A stretch of DNA of 64,000 bases from the NCBI GenBank assembly GCA_029339505.1, contig JAQISU010000094.1:9758001-9822000 (forward strand), given 5' to 3'. The position numbers and the translations under genes are program-made. The stretch is from Unio delphinus (taxonomy: Eukaryota; Mollusca; Bivalvia; Unionida; Unionidae). Numbering within the stretch: the first letter of the stretch is position 1; each line of letters starts with the position of its first letter. Under the pieces are notes generated by a model. The model was given only the letters and a program-made list of their open reading frames with translations, searched no databases and was not told the origin of the DNA. Below, piece after piece: positions 24,896 through 36,094 of this stretch.

Positions 24896-27000
24896 GTTGT
24901 TGTTTCACGATACCTTTATTAGCACAACAGTGGATATATGTTACCAACTATAAATAACACTTGAAAAAGTTAAACCTTTCGAAATAACTTTTAGAAATGA
25001 AATGTAACGAAATAAATTAGGAGAGTAAAAAAGTTAAAATTCTCTAAAAGGTATATAAATAAAAGATAAAGGTAACACATGCAATGGAATAAATGGAAGA
25101 ACAAATGTATTAAATATATTAGTACGGTATTAAATATATTCGTACGGTATGTAAGATTGTTCACTAACTGCATGGTTTCGTGTATATTTTCAATGCACTT
25201 TACTTCCGATGTCTCGACACTATATAACCTTTGCTGTGTTGACGCGTGTTACACTCGAAATAAACAATCAAGCTAACAATATCAGCTGTTTATGAAAGCT
25301 TGTACGATTTGGCATCCATTCAGTAAGGCATTCATATTAACGTTGACCGATTTTGCCTTAACTGTGTCAGTTACCCAAAAGTAGGTCAATTGACGATATG
25401 GTCGATCAATAGTGTTATTCATCGTACAATGCACTTCAATACTATATTAGTGGAAAATGTTTCATGTGTAAAACTGTTAAAGTTTATTGCGATCGTCATG
25501 TTTAAGAAAAGGAAAACTTTGGCTACCGATGTGAGAAAAATATCTGAATTTACTGTCATGTTGCAAATTGTATAATTATAGACCCGGTACTTCCACCGGT
25601 CTAAACATAGAGTGTATTTTATTTTCATATAGATGACACTTTATTTATATTTTAAAAAGTACTCAATCGATATTATTTGTATTATTCAACATAAAACATG
25701 CAAGATTATTTCATTTATCTCCTGTATTTCAATGGTCAATATATTCGATAAGAGACAGAACTGTAATTCAGGAGAATAAAAGCGACACATTTCAGGTTTA
25801 AAATAACATTTTAAACTCATTTCCAAATTTCGAAGACAAAATTTATATTTTTGCGGGGGGGGGGGGGGGAAGTATTTCACCTATACATGCTGTGTTATCT
25901 TGGGGATTTTGAAAGTATGACGAGTTTCAGCTTTCAACTCTGAGTGGTATATGGGACGTAACTCTTGTAAGCTTTGGTTACGACAGAGCTTAGCAGCTTC
26001 CATAATAAGATTGTACACACACGCAAAGAAGACAAAATGTATCTATTATCATTATATGTATTTACAAAATAGAAAAATAGAAAGAGCATGCAACTGTTTT
26101 TATTTAATTGGTTCAGAAGGGAGTAACGGGCATCGTTCAGTAATATGGTTAACTGTGAATCCGTAGATCACAAGTTGAGTCCATTACACACGTGGGAATT
26201 AATCGTATTTTTTAGCTTTGGCCGTCGGATTGGGACGTAAACAAGGCGGCCTCTTTCTTACAGATTGTAATCTCCGAGCACGTTAAAGAAACTTAAGAAT
26301 CTTTTTGACAGTGCAAATAGGACAATCTCGGATTCCTACACACACTTTCGTTTGTTTGTGGGGCGAATATAGATAGCTTAATTTACTAAGCCGTAAAACA
26401 ATAATTAAATTTCCTTATTGATATTTATCAATTATATATTGCTTCCTTAAAGATGTGACTGTAAACAGGTCAAAGAGAAAAATATGCACATTTTTGTTCT
26501 GCTCATCTCATCAAGCCTAGACTGGAAACTTATACTACAGTAATGAGTTTTCTCGCAATGTTGTGACAGAGAAACCAATGCAGCTTATGCAGTCAGTTGA
26601 TGACAATTAAAATAACGGGTATGGGTTTGGATGTATTGCGGACTTTACTATGGTTCTCTTAGGAGTTTTAACGATATGAATATTTATTCCTGGTTGTTTG
26701 TATATACTTAATATTCTGTTTCACAACATTCGTCAACAATACAATACTATTCTTTGATGCAGTTAAAAATGTTCGAATGTAAGAAAGAACTCGTACTAAA
26801 TACATATGTTTCGATGTGCAATTCCCATGTACCATTATAGCTTCTGAATCTTGTCCAAGAAGCTCGTAAGATAGGCATCATACATGTACATGTTAAGAAC
26901 AATGTAAATTTTATAAGTTTTGTTTTTTCAAGGGTTAGATGTGTATTATCTTATTCAGCTTTTTAAATGTCATGATAATTCTGTTATATATAAATCTAAT
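24354..27000. other. Upstream region of the glucosidase gene
   Basis: Contains the 5' UTR and promoter of the minus-strand glucosidase, not delimited. It holds a (GT)n tract and a 15 G run (25855-25869). Short open frames on both strands show no family resemblance. No other gene recognised. Confidence 0.4.
24835..24903. repeat. (GT)n microsatellite with short (GTT) tail
   Basis: About 30 GT units followed by three GTT units, roughly 480 bases upstream of the glucosidase start codon. Confidence 0.97.
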
Positions 27001-29219
27001 TTGAAATAAATCATGTGGAATTGTGTTAGGTGGCGCTGGCGGGTCTAGGTCTGGTGGTGATGACAATGATGATAATTTATTAGTTATTATATATTATAGT
27101 CCCACTTGTCACGTGGTTGTATAAATATAATAATAATAAATACTATAACACCCCTTTCTTTGGTACTCGTTATCTAAGAGATGATCGCCCTCGATATAAT
27201 TACTCCGGTTCGAATATGGGAATAGATATAGTAAACTGAGCAGGTATATTGAACAAACAACTACGAGCCCCCGTAAAGATAAACAAACAATTTAATCAAG
27301 TACATACACAATTGTGAAAACTTCCTTTCATTAGGAATACACTCTGCTTTAGAAATAAAACTTTCATCAAATTACAGTAAAACTCAAAATAGATTTAAAT
27401 AAATTAGCCGATCTGTTACTGGTAGCTTTAAATCATCATATGATCGAGTGGTGCAATGGAAGTCAACGCCTTGTACAATTTCATAACCTGATAGCCCACA
27501 GTCTCCGTTTCTCTGTTTTGCTCAGACTTTTGGCTCTAGGACACTTTCTACCATCCTTCTCAAGATACCCTTTGAACACGTAGAATTTCAGCACCATGCC
27601 GGATTTCACCACTGGATTATGCGTCTCACTGCAATCCCCTCCAGTTTCTTTTGCACAGTATACGTCTCAGTTTACGTAACATCAATACGTCCCAAAAAGC
27701 TATTTTCTCCCTTTTAAAAGAAATTAAACAGCACCTAAGTCTCTCGTTATAATTGATACAGTTGAGAATTCTCATTATCCCTGGTTCAAAAATCAGATAT
27801 TTCTATCAGTGGTAAACAGATTATAAGGCTAGTAATCAACTACACATATCCTCAAATGACCGGAGTTAGTCGAATTGCTAATTCGTTACGCCTTGACCTT
27901 ACACATTAACGCACCATAAATCGAGGCTCTGAATTCTGTTCCCGCCTTAATTTACACAGCAAATAAATTGAATAAACTCCAGCTCCCTAGTCAATACATG
28001 TACACTGACGCTGAATCATATGTGAAATCTAAATTCGGTGAATTCACATGTATTCTCGTAAATCATAATTAACTAATGTAAGGCATTAACTTCTTAGAAC
28101 CTAATTATTATGCAAACAGGATGATAAATTAAAACAATACGTCAAACTTATCCAATAATTAATGTAAGACTTTCTATTCACAACTCAACATAGTTTGATG
28201 CTAACACGACACAAATTAGCAATACGTCACCCTTATCTAAGAATTAATATAAGACTTACTATTTATAATTCAAAAGCACATTATTATACAAATGTATCAG
28301 ATGAAATCACGAGAGACCTGTATACTAAAGCAAACAATCGCATCAGCAAATTACATGGAATTGTGACACTATACCATTGTGGGGTTTTCTCGTCACTCAA
28401 ACAGTTTTTTGGCGGCTCGCCTGGACCACACTTCCTTAACGAATGAATTTCTCTCAAATAACATTCGGAGTCTAGCTGATGGATGGCTTTTATCTCTTGT
28501 CCTCTCACAGGAAAAAGTTTTTAGACTAATTTCTGATTTCGATAGGACGATATTAAATCCTATGAAATTTCGTGTGAAAACACATCCATTATTTAACGTG
28601 ACCAATCAGAATCAAATGTTTTTTGCCGCCCTTTCCTCTCTAGTCGCTCGAGTCGGTTCAGCCTGACCTGGTCGTTTCAAGTAACAGAATTTCTTCGGTT
28701 TCTCAAGTTTGACAACTTCCTATGAAAATTGAACTTTACCGTGTCAGTAGCAGCCAGTCTAGCTGCTGAATAAACAGAGGTTCTAAGTATTAACAACAGT
28801 CCCACTATTGAGAAACATCACTATACTAATCAGAACACCCTTTGACAAGTGCTTGTCTACATAAATCGAACTAATGGTTCCTTGGTCTCAACTAATGTAT
28901 TCTTGATAGATCGACAGAAATTTACCCTTCACAAATTGAGAATACATTTTACAAAAGAAATTGGCAAACGAAGGCCAATAAATCTATTTTAATTTCGTGC
29001 AAAGAGTTGAGTCCAAGACAAGATCCAATACTTTGTCAGAAAGCATTCTCTATGGTTCTTAAACAGTGTGATGAGGATTCCTCACCAAATTAGTAAAGTA
29101 ATGGAAAGCAAATAATAATGGCCTAATCCAAAATGAAAGTCAAGATATATTATTAAATTTATTCTTTTATCAAGCTGCTGTCATTTCTTGCCATCAAAAT
29201 ATTTCCCGATATTATATTA
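27001..29219. other. Intergenic region left of the LTR element
   Basis: No gene could be supported. A diverged direct repeat of about 53 bases occurs at 28136-28188 and 28221-28273 (AATACGTCA, then AATTAAT.TAAGACTT). Overlapping short frames at 28195-28670 exist in three frames with no recognisable domain. Confidence 0.45.
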
Positions 29220-30033
29220 TGTTACGGCTATTGGATTTAATTTTATTTATTTTTAATTATTAAATCTAAAATTGTCATTTAGGGTTATTATCCATTAATT
29301 GGGAGATATTTCTAGAAAATTCATTTGACCTGGACTTTACTGATAAACAGGCTGACCTTGGCTTACAGTGGTCTAGTTCCTGACCTTGCTTTGAACATTG
29401 TCAACAGGTCTTCAATTTCATTGGTTAATTTTAGGGACAACATTCTATTTTTAGTTCTTAGGGGTAAGAAAATCTAGAGTATGTTATTTTTAGTAAAGGT
29501 AGTCTCTTTCTGTGACTTTCCATGAACTTCTATCAATTTCTAGAAAAGCGCGTGATTACTTGTTTACTTCAGAAAAACAATATATATAGCTGTATTTTAG
29601 AAGCTGACATTAGTAGAATCTCTGGGCTTAAAGTTATTAGTTGTGTATTCATATTTGAGTTATAATTATCTTGTTCTGGACTTGTGTAAATTCGTTGGAA
29701 AAGAAGAATTATCTGGAAAAAGGACATATGTTTATGATATTCATTTGGATGATTAAAAACAAGAACTGTATCACGTGACATTGTCAGCCATTTTGGATTA
29801 CATCGTCAAGATTCGAACCTGGAACTATTAGAACATTTATTTATCAGGACTTGCAATTCTATTAGTGGATTATTTTGTGAATTCTATATTTGTTGGATTT
29901 GATTCTCTAAAACTGTAAGTTCAATTGTTTTATTTAAATAATTGTACTTAATAAAATCATTGTTAAAGTTATACAAGCTTGTTAGTTTTTACTCTTTCTG
30001 TGTTGCTGCTTATTCGAGCCTAAGCACGTAACA
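29220..30033 (+). repeat. 5' LTR (814 bp)
   Basis: Begins TGTTACG and ends CGTAACA, so 7 base inverted termini. AATAAA at 29950-29955 is a likely polyadenylation signal. It differs from the 3' LTR at one base that I could find (near 29477, G versus A). Confidence 0.96.
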
Positions 30034-30039
30034 TAGAAT

Positions 30040-30057
30040 TGGTGGCTATCGCCCGGG
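30040..30057 (+). promoter_or_regulatory. tRNA primer-binding site of the LTR element
   Basis: TGGTGGCTATCGCCCGGG starts 6 bases after the 5' LTR. Its reverse complement ends in CCA and, extended, has the CAATC/CCCGG pattern of a tRNA T-arm 3' side, so it should pair with a tRNA 3' end. I cannot say which tRNA. Confidence 0.75.
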
Positions 30058-30157
30058 ATTGAGATTGAGATTTGAGATAAATTTGAATTTAAATTTGAAT
30101 TTCCCCTAGTTTTTGAAAATTTCAAATCTTTAGTGAGGCTAACACGCTTGTCTCAAA

Positions 30158-31555
30158 ATGACATCTAAGGTAGAAATATTTCTTTCTAATCCTACCCAGG
30201 AGCAATTAGATCTTTTCAATAAAGACGAGTTGGTTCAACTTGCCAGAAAATATGATCTTTCTGAAGTCAAGGCTTCTTTAACGAAACAAGATATCAAAAA
30301 GATTTTGGTCCAGTATTTGGTAGAACAGGATGTTTTGGAACAAAGTGCTTTGACTTCGGTCAGTAAGTCTGCATCAGACTCTGACATAAAACTAAAGGAA
30401 TTAGAATTAAAATTCCAGATGGAATTAGAGTTAAAGATGCTGGAGTTTCAGGAAAAGTTGAAAGAGAGACAATTACAGTATGAAAAAGAGGAGAAAGAGA
30501 GACAGGAAAGGGAGAAAGAAAGGCAGATTGAATTACAAAAAGAGCGGATGCGGATTGATAGTGAGAGAGAGGAGAAAGAAAAACAAATTGAATTTCAAAA
30601 AAAGCAAATGCAGATTGATAGAGAGAGAAAGGAGAAAGAAAGGCAAATTGAATTACAAAAAGAGAGAGAGAGGAGAGAGAAAGACGATTTGAATTACAAA
30701 AGAGCAGATGCGAATTGAGAAAGAAATGAAAATGAAAGAATTAGAGCTGGCAAGTGAAAAACTCCATCATACTTCAAATCAAAATTTTGATATAACAAGG
30801 AATATTAAATTAGTGCCCCCTTTCAGAGAAGAAGACGTAGACAAATACTTCATTCGTTTTGAGAAAGTTGCTGAAAATTTAAAGTGGCCAAGAGAATATT
30901 GGACCATGTTATTACAATGTGTACTTACTGGTAGGGCTAGTGATATTTACTGTTCACTGTCCGTTCAGCAAAGTGGTGATTATGATGTGGTTAAAGAATA
31001 CATTTTACGGGGTTATGAGTTAGTTCCTGAAGCTTATAGGCAAAATTTAGAAATTCCAGAAAAGAAGCTGGACAAACTTATGTCGAATTTGCTAGAGAAA
31101 AGGAACAGATGTTTGATAGATGGTGTTTAGCCAAGAAAGTCAAACAAGATTATCAAAATCTCAGGCAAATTATTTTAATTGAAGAGTTTAAAACTGTGTC
31201 CATAGTGATGTTAGGACTTATCTCGATGAGCATAAGATTGAAACCTTGGAAAATGCTGCTCGAGCTGCTGACGAATATTCTTTGACACATAAAGTTCCTT
31301 TTGTTAACAAGACTTCTACTCAACAATTTAATGGCAGAAAAGTATTTCCGCCTAATTCAAGCCCTTCTAAAACTCAAACTAACACAACTTTCAAAAATCA
31401 GACTTCAGAGAAGTTTGATTCTAGATCCTTGTCTCTTCCGACGTGTAACTTTTGCAAGAAAAAAGGACACGTTATTTCTGATTGCTACAAATTGAAAAAT
31501 AGGCAACAGAATCAAGATATACCAGTTCCAAATGCTCTTATTTACATTTGTTGGC
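30158..31555 (+). pseudogene. gag of the Gmr1-like element: coiled coil, capsid, zinc knuckle (frameshifted)
   Basis: The first frame starts at the ATG at 30158 (MTSKVEIFLS) and runs to 30718: a short N-terminal helical region, then about 110 residues of E/K/R/Q-rich coiled coil. A frame change near 30690 continues into 30708-31130, a capsid-like region (VPPFREEDVDKYFIRFEKVA, LLQCVLTGRA). A further frame change near 31100 and another near 31200 lead to a SCAN-like segment and then to 31246-31560, which ends in a CCHC knuckle, CNFCKKKGHVISDC. Gag packages the element's RNA. At least three frame breaks make it a pseudogene. No broken piece has been rejoined here. Confidence 0.85.
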
Positions 31556-33091
31556 TCTAATAAATCCCAGTCTGATTTTGATATGGAGAATTATGAACCA
31601 TTCATATCGAAGGGTTCTGTATCACTTTTGGTTGATTCAGCCAATCCCACCCCTATTAAAATTTTAAGGGACACAGGAGCCTCTCAGAGTCTTTTATTAT
31701 CAGGTACTTTGCCTTTATCTGAGAAGTCTGCTTCTAATGAAAGTGTTCTTATTCAGGGGTTGGAGTGCTGCTTTGTTAATGTTCCTCTCCATTGTGTAAA
31801 TTTGTCATCAGACTTAGTGTCAGGACCTGTGACAATCGGAACAGTCTCGGTTTTACCTGTTGAGGGAATAGATTTATTGCTAGGCAACGACTTAGCTGGA
31901 GACAAGGTTGTGGTTAATCCACTTGTAACTGACAAGCCTAATTTGGATCAGAAAGTTGATCCAATTGAAAAAGAAATCCCTGATATATTTCAAGCTTGTA
32001 CAGTTACTAGAGCTATGGTAAAGAAAGCTCTTGAGAATGAAGTTGAAAAGGGCAGTATTCTCTTCGTTGACACATGCATGGGTCAGGATTATGTTGTTGA
32101 GGGCAGTAATCCCTTATCTGATACCTGCGTGGGTCAGGCTTATGTTGAAAAAGCCAGTATACCTTCAACTGACGCTTGTAAAGGTCAGGTTTTTGATGAG
32201 GTCACTTTTACTCTTGGTCTAGATCAATCAGAAAGTATTGATCATAGTGATCCTCTTTTCACAACTCATTCTCTTTATTCTAATCAGGGTGATGATTTTG
32301 AGAGTGATGTTACAGAAGGCAGCATTCCTTCAACTGGCACTTGTATAGGTCAGGTTTTTGATGAGATCACTTTTACTCTTGGTTTAGATCAATCAGAAGG
32401 TATTGATCATAGTGATTCTCTTTTAATAACTCATTCTCTTAATCAGGGTGATAAACGACAGTCACTTGTCGTTGAACAGGAAAAAGATCCTGAGATCTCC
32501 TGTTTGTTTCAAAGGGTCATAAATGAGACTGAAGTTATTGAAGTTCCTGTCTGTTATTTCATTAAAAATGGAATTCTTATGAGAAAATGGAGACCTCCCG
32601 AGGTACCTGCTGGTGATGAATGGTCAGTGAACTATCAAATAGTAGTTCCAAAACCTTACAGACAGGAAATACTTAATCTGGCCCATGAAACTCCTTTGGT
32701 TGGTCATTTAGGGATTAATAAAATGTATCACAAGATCTTGACTCACTTCTATTGGCCACAAATCAAAAGTGATGTTGCCAAATACTGTAGATCTTGTCAC
32801 ACTTGTGAAATGGTAGGAAAAACCAATCAGAAGATACCTAAGGCTCATCTGCAACCTATTCCTACGTTTGATGAAACATTCAGTGAAATTATGGTAGATT
32901 GTGTGGATTCTTTACCTAAGACCAAGTCAAATAATCAATTAAAGTTAAAAATGAAACTATGGTTTGAGATAACTGAAAGGGAGAGAACTTTTGAGTTTGA
33001 TAATGGAGTTGTGTTACTCTTGTTCATTCTTCTTACTTTTCTTCAGATTAGATATTACGGCCCTTACAAAGTTAAGAAGAAAATGAATTAG
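31532..33091 (+). pseudogene. pol part 1: aspartic protease and integrase N-terminal (H2C2) domain, core deleted
   Basis: One open frame of 519 codons. Retropepsin motif ILRDTGAS at about residues 45-52, with GIDLLLGND further on. Next comes an acidic linker carrying two in-frame copies of an approximately 70 residue unit. Then the integrase zinc-binding domain, with its two histidines in HETPLVGHLG and two cysteines in SCHTCE, and the first residues of the catalytic core at IMVDCVDSLP. The rest of the core is gone: the sequence jumps to an integrase-C-terminal-like RYYGPYKVKKKMN and stops. Protease matures the polyprotein and integrase inserts the cDNA; this integrase cannot work. Confidence 0.85.
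32100..32451 (+). repeat. In-frame tandem duplication in the protease-integrase linker
   Basis: The motif GQVFDE.TFTLGLDQSE.ID with flanking SIPST and THSL occurs twice (near 32186 and 32348), about 160 bases apart; a shorter relic (DTC.GQ.YV) occurs twice just upstream. Copies stay in frame. Confidence 0.8.
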
Positions 33092-33387
33092 TTAAATTAT
33101 AGTATTAGTGCTCCTGGGATCTAAATAAATATTAGGAGTACCAGTATATTGAAAGAGATAGCCATGTTAAATATGTAATTAATTTAATTGTACCAGTCCT
33201 ATTTAGTGAAGGAATATCATCAGGATTCGACTGATATTGGAGCGACGAATTGTCAGAATTCAGAAATTATAAAAAAATCTAGACCAGAAACTTTCACATT
33301 TACAATTGCAAGGAAGAAATGAACTGAAAGTTATTATTATATGAGCACTTATGTCCAGATATTCTTACAAGGACAAACAAAATTTTC

Positions 33388-34030
33388 ATGACGTTGAGAT
33401 TGAGAATTCCGTGCGGGACGAGTCCACTCAAACAGGAATATTTGAAAAAGGAAATTCAGTATTTACTGGAGAATGATTTTATCAAGCCCAGTAAAAGTGA
33501 TTGGAGTTCACTATGCATATTTGTTCCTAAACCAGATAAAACTCTCCGTTTGTGTACTGATTATAGGAAGGTGAACAGAGTGACAAAAACAGATTCATTC
33601 CCATTAACAAGAAGTGACTATTCTATTGATAAAATTGGGAATGCCAAGTAAGTCACCAAATTATGACCATCTGAAAGGATTTTGGCTGATTCCACTACGG
33701 AAAAAGCAAAGGGAAACTCAACATTGCGACTCCAATAAGGACTCTAGCAATATAAATAAAGTCCAATTCAACGTCTCGTCAAAATGTTCATCACTGGTCT
33801 AGAGATTTGTGACGTCATCATCTACAACGACACCTGGAGAGTACATCTAGCAACAATTCGATAATTCTTTAACAGACTCACTAATGTATGTTTGACAATT
33901 AATTTGTCTAAAAGTGAGTTCTGCTGTGCTTGTGTGTTTTTCCTAGGATATTTTGTGGGACATGGACAAGTTAAAAATTTGAGGCTATTTCTTGATAATA
34001 TAATTTGCAGACACTCTTTCCCGTGTATAA
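33388..34030 (+). pseudogene. pol part 2: reverse transcriptase fragment and RNase H tail, degenerate
   Basis: 33388-33651 reads the start of a gypsy-type reverse transcriptase (SPLKQEYLKKEIQYLLENDF, PDKTLRLCTDYRKVN). Frame changes and small deletions follow: a DHLKGFWLIPL block near 33665-33700, a segment near 33790-33850 where the catalytic Y.DD block is missing (the sequence passes from GLEICDV to IIYNDTW), a GYFVGHGQVKN block near 33947-33980, and finally ADTLSRV with a stop at 34028-34030, the usual end of a gypsy RNase H. RT copies the RNA into DNA; this copy has no intact catalytic site. Its place after the integrase piece is the notable point. Confidence 0.82.
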
Positions 34031-34120
34031 TTCATTATATTGTATAATTTTTAATTTCAGATGTAAATTGGTTTGTGATAAAAAGAAAGTTTTATCATAT
34101 AAACCTTTCTTTTTATTTTA

Positions 34121-34130
34121 TGGGGGAAGG
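34121..34130 (+). promoter_or_regulatory. Polypurine tract
   Basis: TGGGGGAAGG lies directly before the 3' LTR, the expected plus-strand primer position. Confidence 0.85.
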
Positions 34131-34944
34131 TGTTACGGCTATTGGATTTAATTTTATTTATTTTTAATTATTAAATCTAAAATTGTCATTTAGGGTTATT
34201 ATCCATTAATTGGGAGATATTTCTAGAAAATTCATTTGACCTGGACTTTACTGATAAACAGGCTGACCTTGGCTTACAGTGGTCTAGTTCCTGACCTTGC
34301 TTTGAACATTGTCAACAGGTCTTCAATTTCATTGGTTAATTTTAGGGACAACATTCTATTTTTAGTTCTTAGGGGTAAGAAAATCTAAAGTATGTTATTT
34401 TTAGTAAAGGTAGTCTCTTTCTGTGACTTTCCATGAACTTCTATCAATTTCTAGAAAAGCGCGTGATTACTTGTTTACTTCAGAAAAACAATATATATAG
34501 CTGTATTTTAGAAGCTGACATTAGTAGAATCTCTGGGCTTAAAGTTATTAGTTGTGTATTCATATTTGAGTTATAATTATCTTGTTCTGGACTTGTGTAA
34601 ATTCGTTGGAAAAGAAGAATTATCTGGAAAAAGGACATATGTTTATGATATTCATTTGGATGATTAAAAACAAGAACTGTATCACGTGACATTGTCAGCC
34701 ATTTTGGATTACATCGTCAAGATTCGAACCTGGAACTATTAGAACATTTATTTATCAGGACTTGCAATTCTATTAGTGGATTATTTTGTGAATTCTATAT
34801 TTGTTGGATTTGATTCTCTAAAACTGTAAGTTCAATTGTTTTATTTAAATAATTGTACTTAATAAAATCATTGTTAAAGTTATACAAGCTTGTTAGTTTT
34901 TACTCTTTCTGTGTTGCTGCTTATTCGAGCCTAAGCACGTAACA
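34131..34944 (+). repeat. 3' LTR (814 bp)
   Basis: Same length and ends as the 5' LTR; one base difference seen. AATAAA at 34861-34866. Confidence 0.96.
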
Positions 34945-35223
34945 ATTAATTCAGTCTTGTGAAAATTCGTATTTAATAGCTTGGTAGTAAATAGAAGAAA
35001 ATACGTTTCTTAAGTTATGCTATCTTACACTAAGGTTGCCATGGCTGCCATATGTCCTTTTTTCCCGGAAATGTCATCCTTTTTGGTTCTTAGATCTCCG
35101 TCAGGCCGAGTTTTTCTTAATATCTAAAACATTTCGGCATTCTGGTTTGTTTGTTCTTTATCAAATTTAGATATACCTACTCATACTGGTTGGATGCGCT
35201 CATGGTGGACTAATGTAATATCT

Positions 35224-35226
<3 letters not shown>

Positions 35227-35297
<71 letters not shown>
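35227..35297. repeat. (TA)n microsatellite
   Basis: About 35 uninterrupted TA units. Confidence 0.97.
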
Positions 35298-35301
<4 letters not shown>

Positions 35302-35603
35302 AGATAACATTGATACAATGTGAGTTGGTTGATACTGATACACCCCTTCTCCACAGGGTCTTCTTGTTCGAAACTTCCAATATGGTAACCCTGTATTACA
35401 CAAAAGTATATCCCCTTACAGTAAAATTGATATTATACACGAGTTACATGGAAGAATCAAACGGAAGCACGTGTTCTTAATATGGAAGCGCTATGTTAAC
35501 CAAAATCTCGACAGCTGTGGGTTGTGTTAACCAATAGTGTTCTCTTTTCAGTTACAAAATGGATGTTTTCTTCGTATGAGATAACATAAGGAGAAGCGGC
35601 ATG

Positions 35604-35605
<2 letters not shown>

Positions 35606-35682
<77 letters not shown>
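35606..35682. repeat. (AG)n microsatellite
   Basis: About 38 uninterrupted AG units. Confidence 0.97.
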
Positions 35683-35686
<4 letters not shown>

Positions 35687-36094
35687 GTATTGCATGCGAC
35701 GATGTCTCTGGACCTAGGAATGGTGGCAAAATATACACAAATAAACCGACCAACGGAAAGGGAACATGGAGAGATTTAAGATTAAAACAATCGTAGTAGT
35801 AATGTTAACTGAAGAATAATAATGACTTAGATCACACAGTAAATTAATTTAAATACTTGAATTTCCTCTAACTGGCTCGTTATGTCGATTAGTCTATATT
35901 CTACACTCGTTTCATTATACTCACCGATGACTGAATTCAAACAAGTAGATAGCAAAAGAATAAAAGACATTTGAGAAATATTTTTAGGGTCCCAAAAAAT
36001 TAAATATAAAAGTACAAGAAGACTATGCAATACATACAAAAGCATTCTTCTTGGTAGTCTCTCGAGTCGAGGAAGACAAGTTGTGCACTTTCAT

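Larger units (their letters stand above)
29220..34944 (+). mobile_element. Gmr1-like Ty3/gypsy LTR retrotransposon (5,725 bp), defective
   Basis: Complete LTR-to-LTR element: LTRs at 29220-30033 and 34131-34944, a candidate 4 bp target duplication ATTA (29216-29219, 34945-34948), a primer-binding site at 30040-30057 and a purine tract at 34121-34130. The interior reads Gag, zinc knuckle, aspartic protease, integrase N-terminal domain, then reverse transcriptase and an RNase H tail. Integrase lying before RT is the order known for Gmr1-like gypsy elements and is the reverse of ordinary Ty3/gypsy. The integrase core, much of RT and nearly all RNase H are missing or frameshifted, so the copy cannot be autonomous. 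It inserted in the intergenic region between the two host genes. Confidence 0.9.
34945..36021. other. Intergenic spacer with two microsatellites
   Basis: Apart from the TA and GA tracts listed separately, nothing recognised. Confidence 0.5.

Noticed and set aside
27024..27150. A short LTR (TGTTAG ... TAACA, about 127 bp)
   Set aside because: No second copy, primer-binding site or coding interior was found, so the TG/CA ends may be chance.
28195..28670. Three overlapping frames of 70-95 codons as a possible gene
   Set aside because: No conserved motif, and overlapping frames on both strands are equally open. Not enough to call.
29569..29781. 70-codon minus-strand frame, repeated identically at 34480-34692
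   Set aside because: It lies wholly inside the LTR and is duplicated only because the LTR is; no similarity to a protein.
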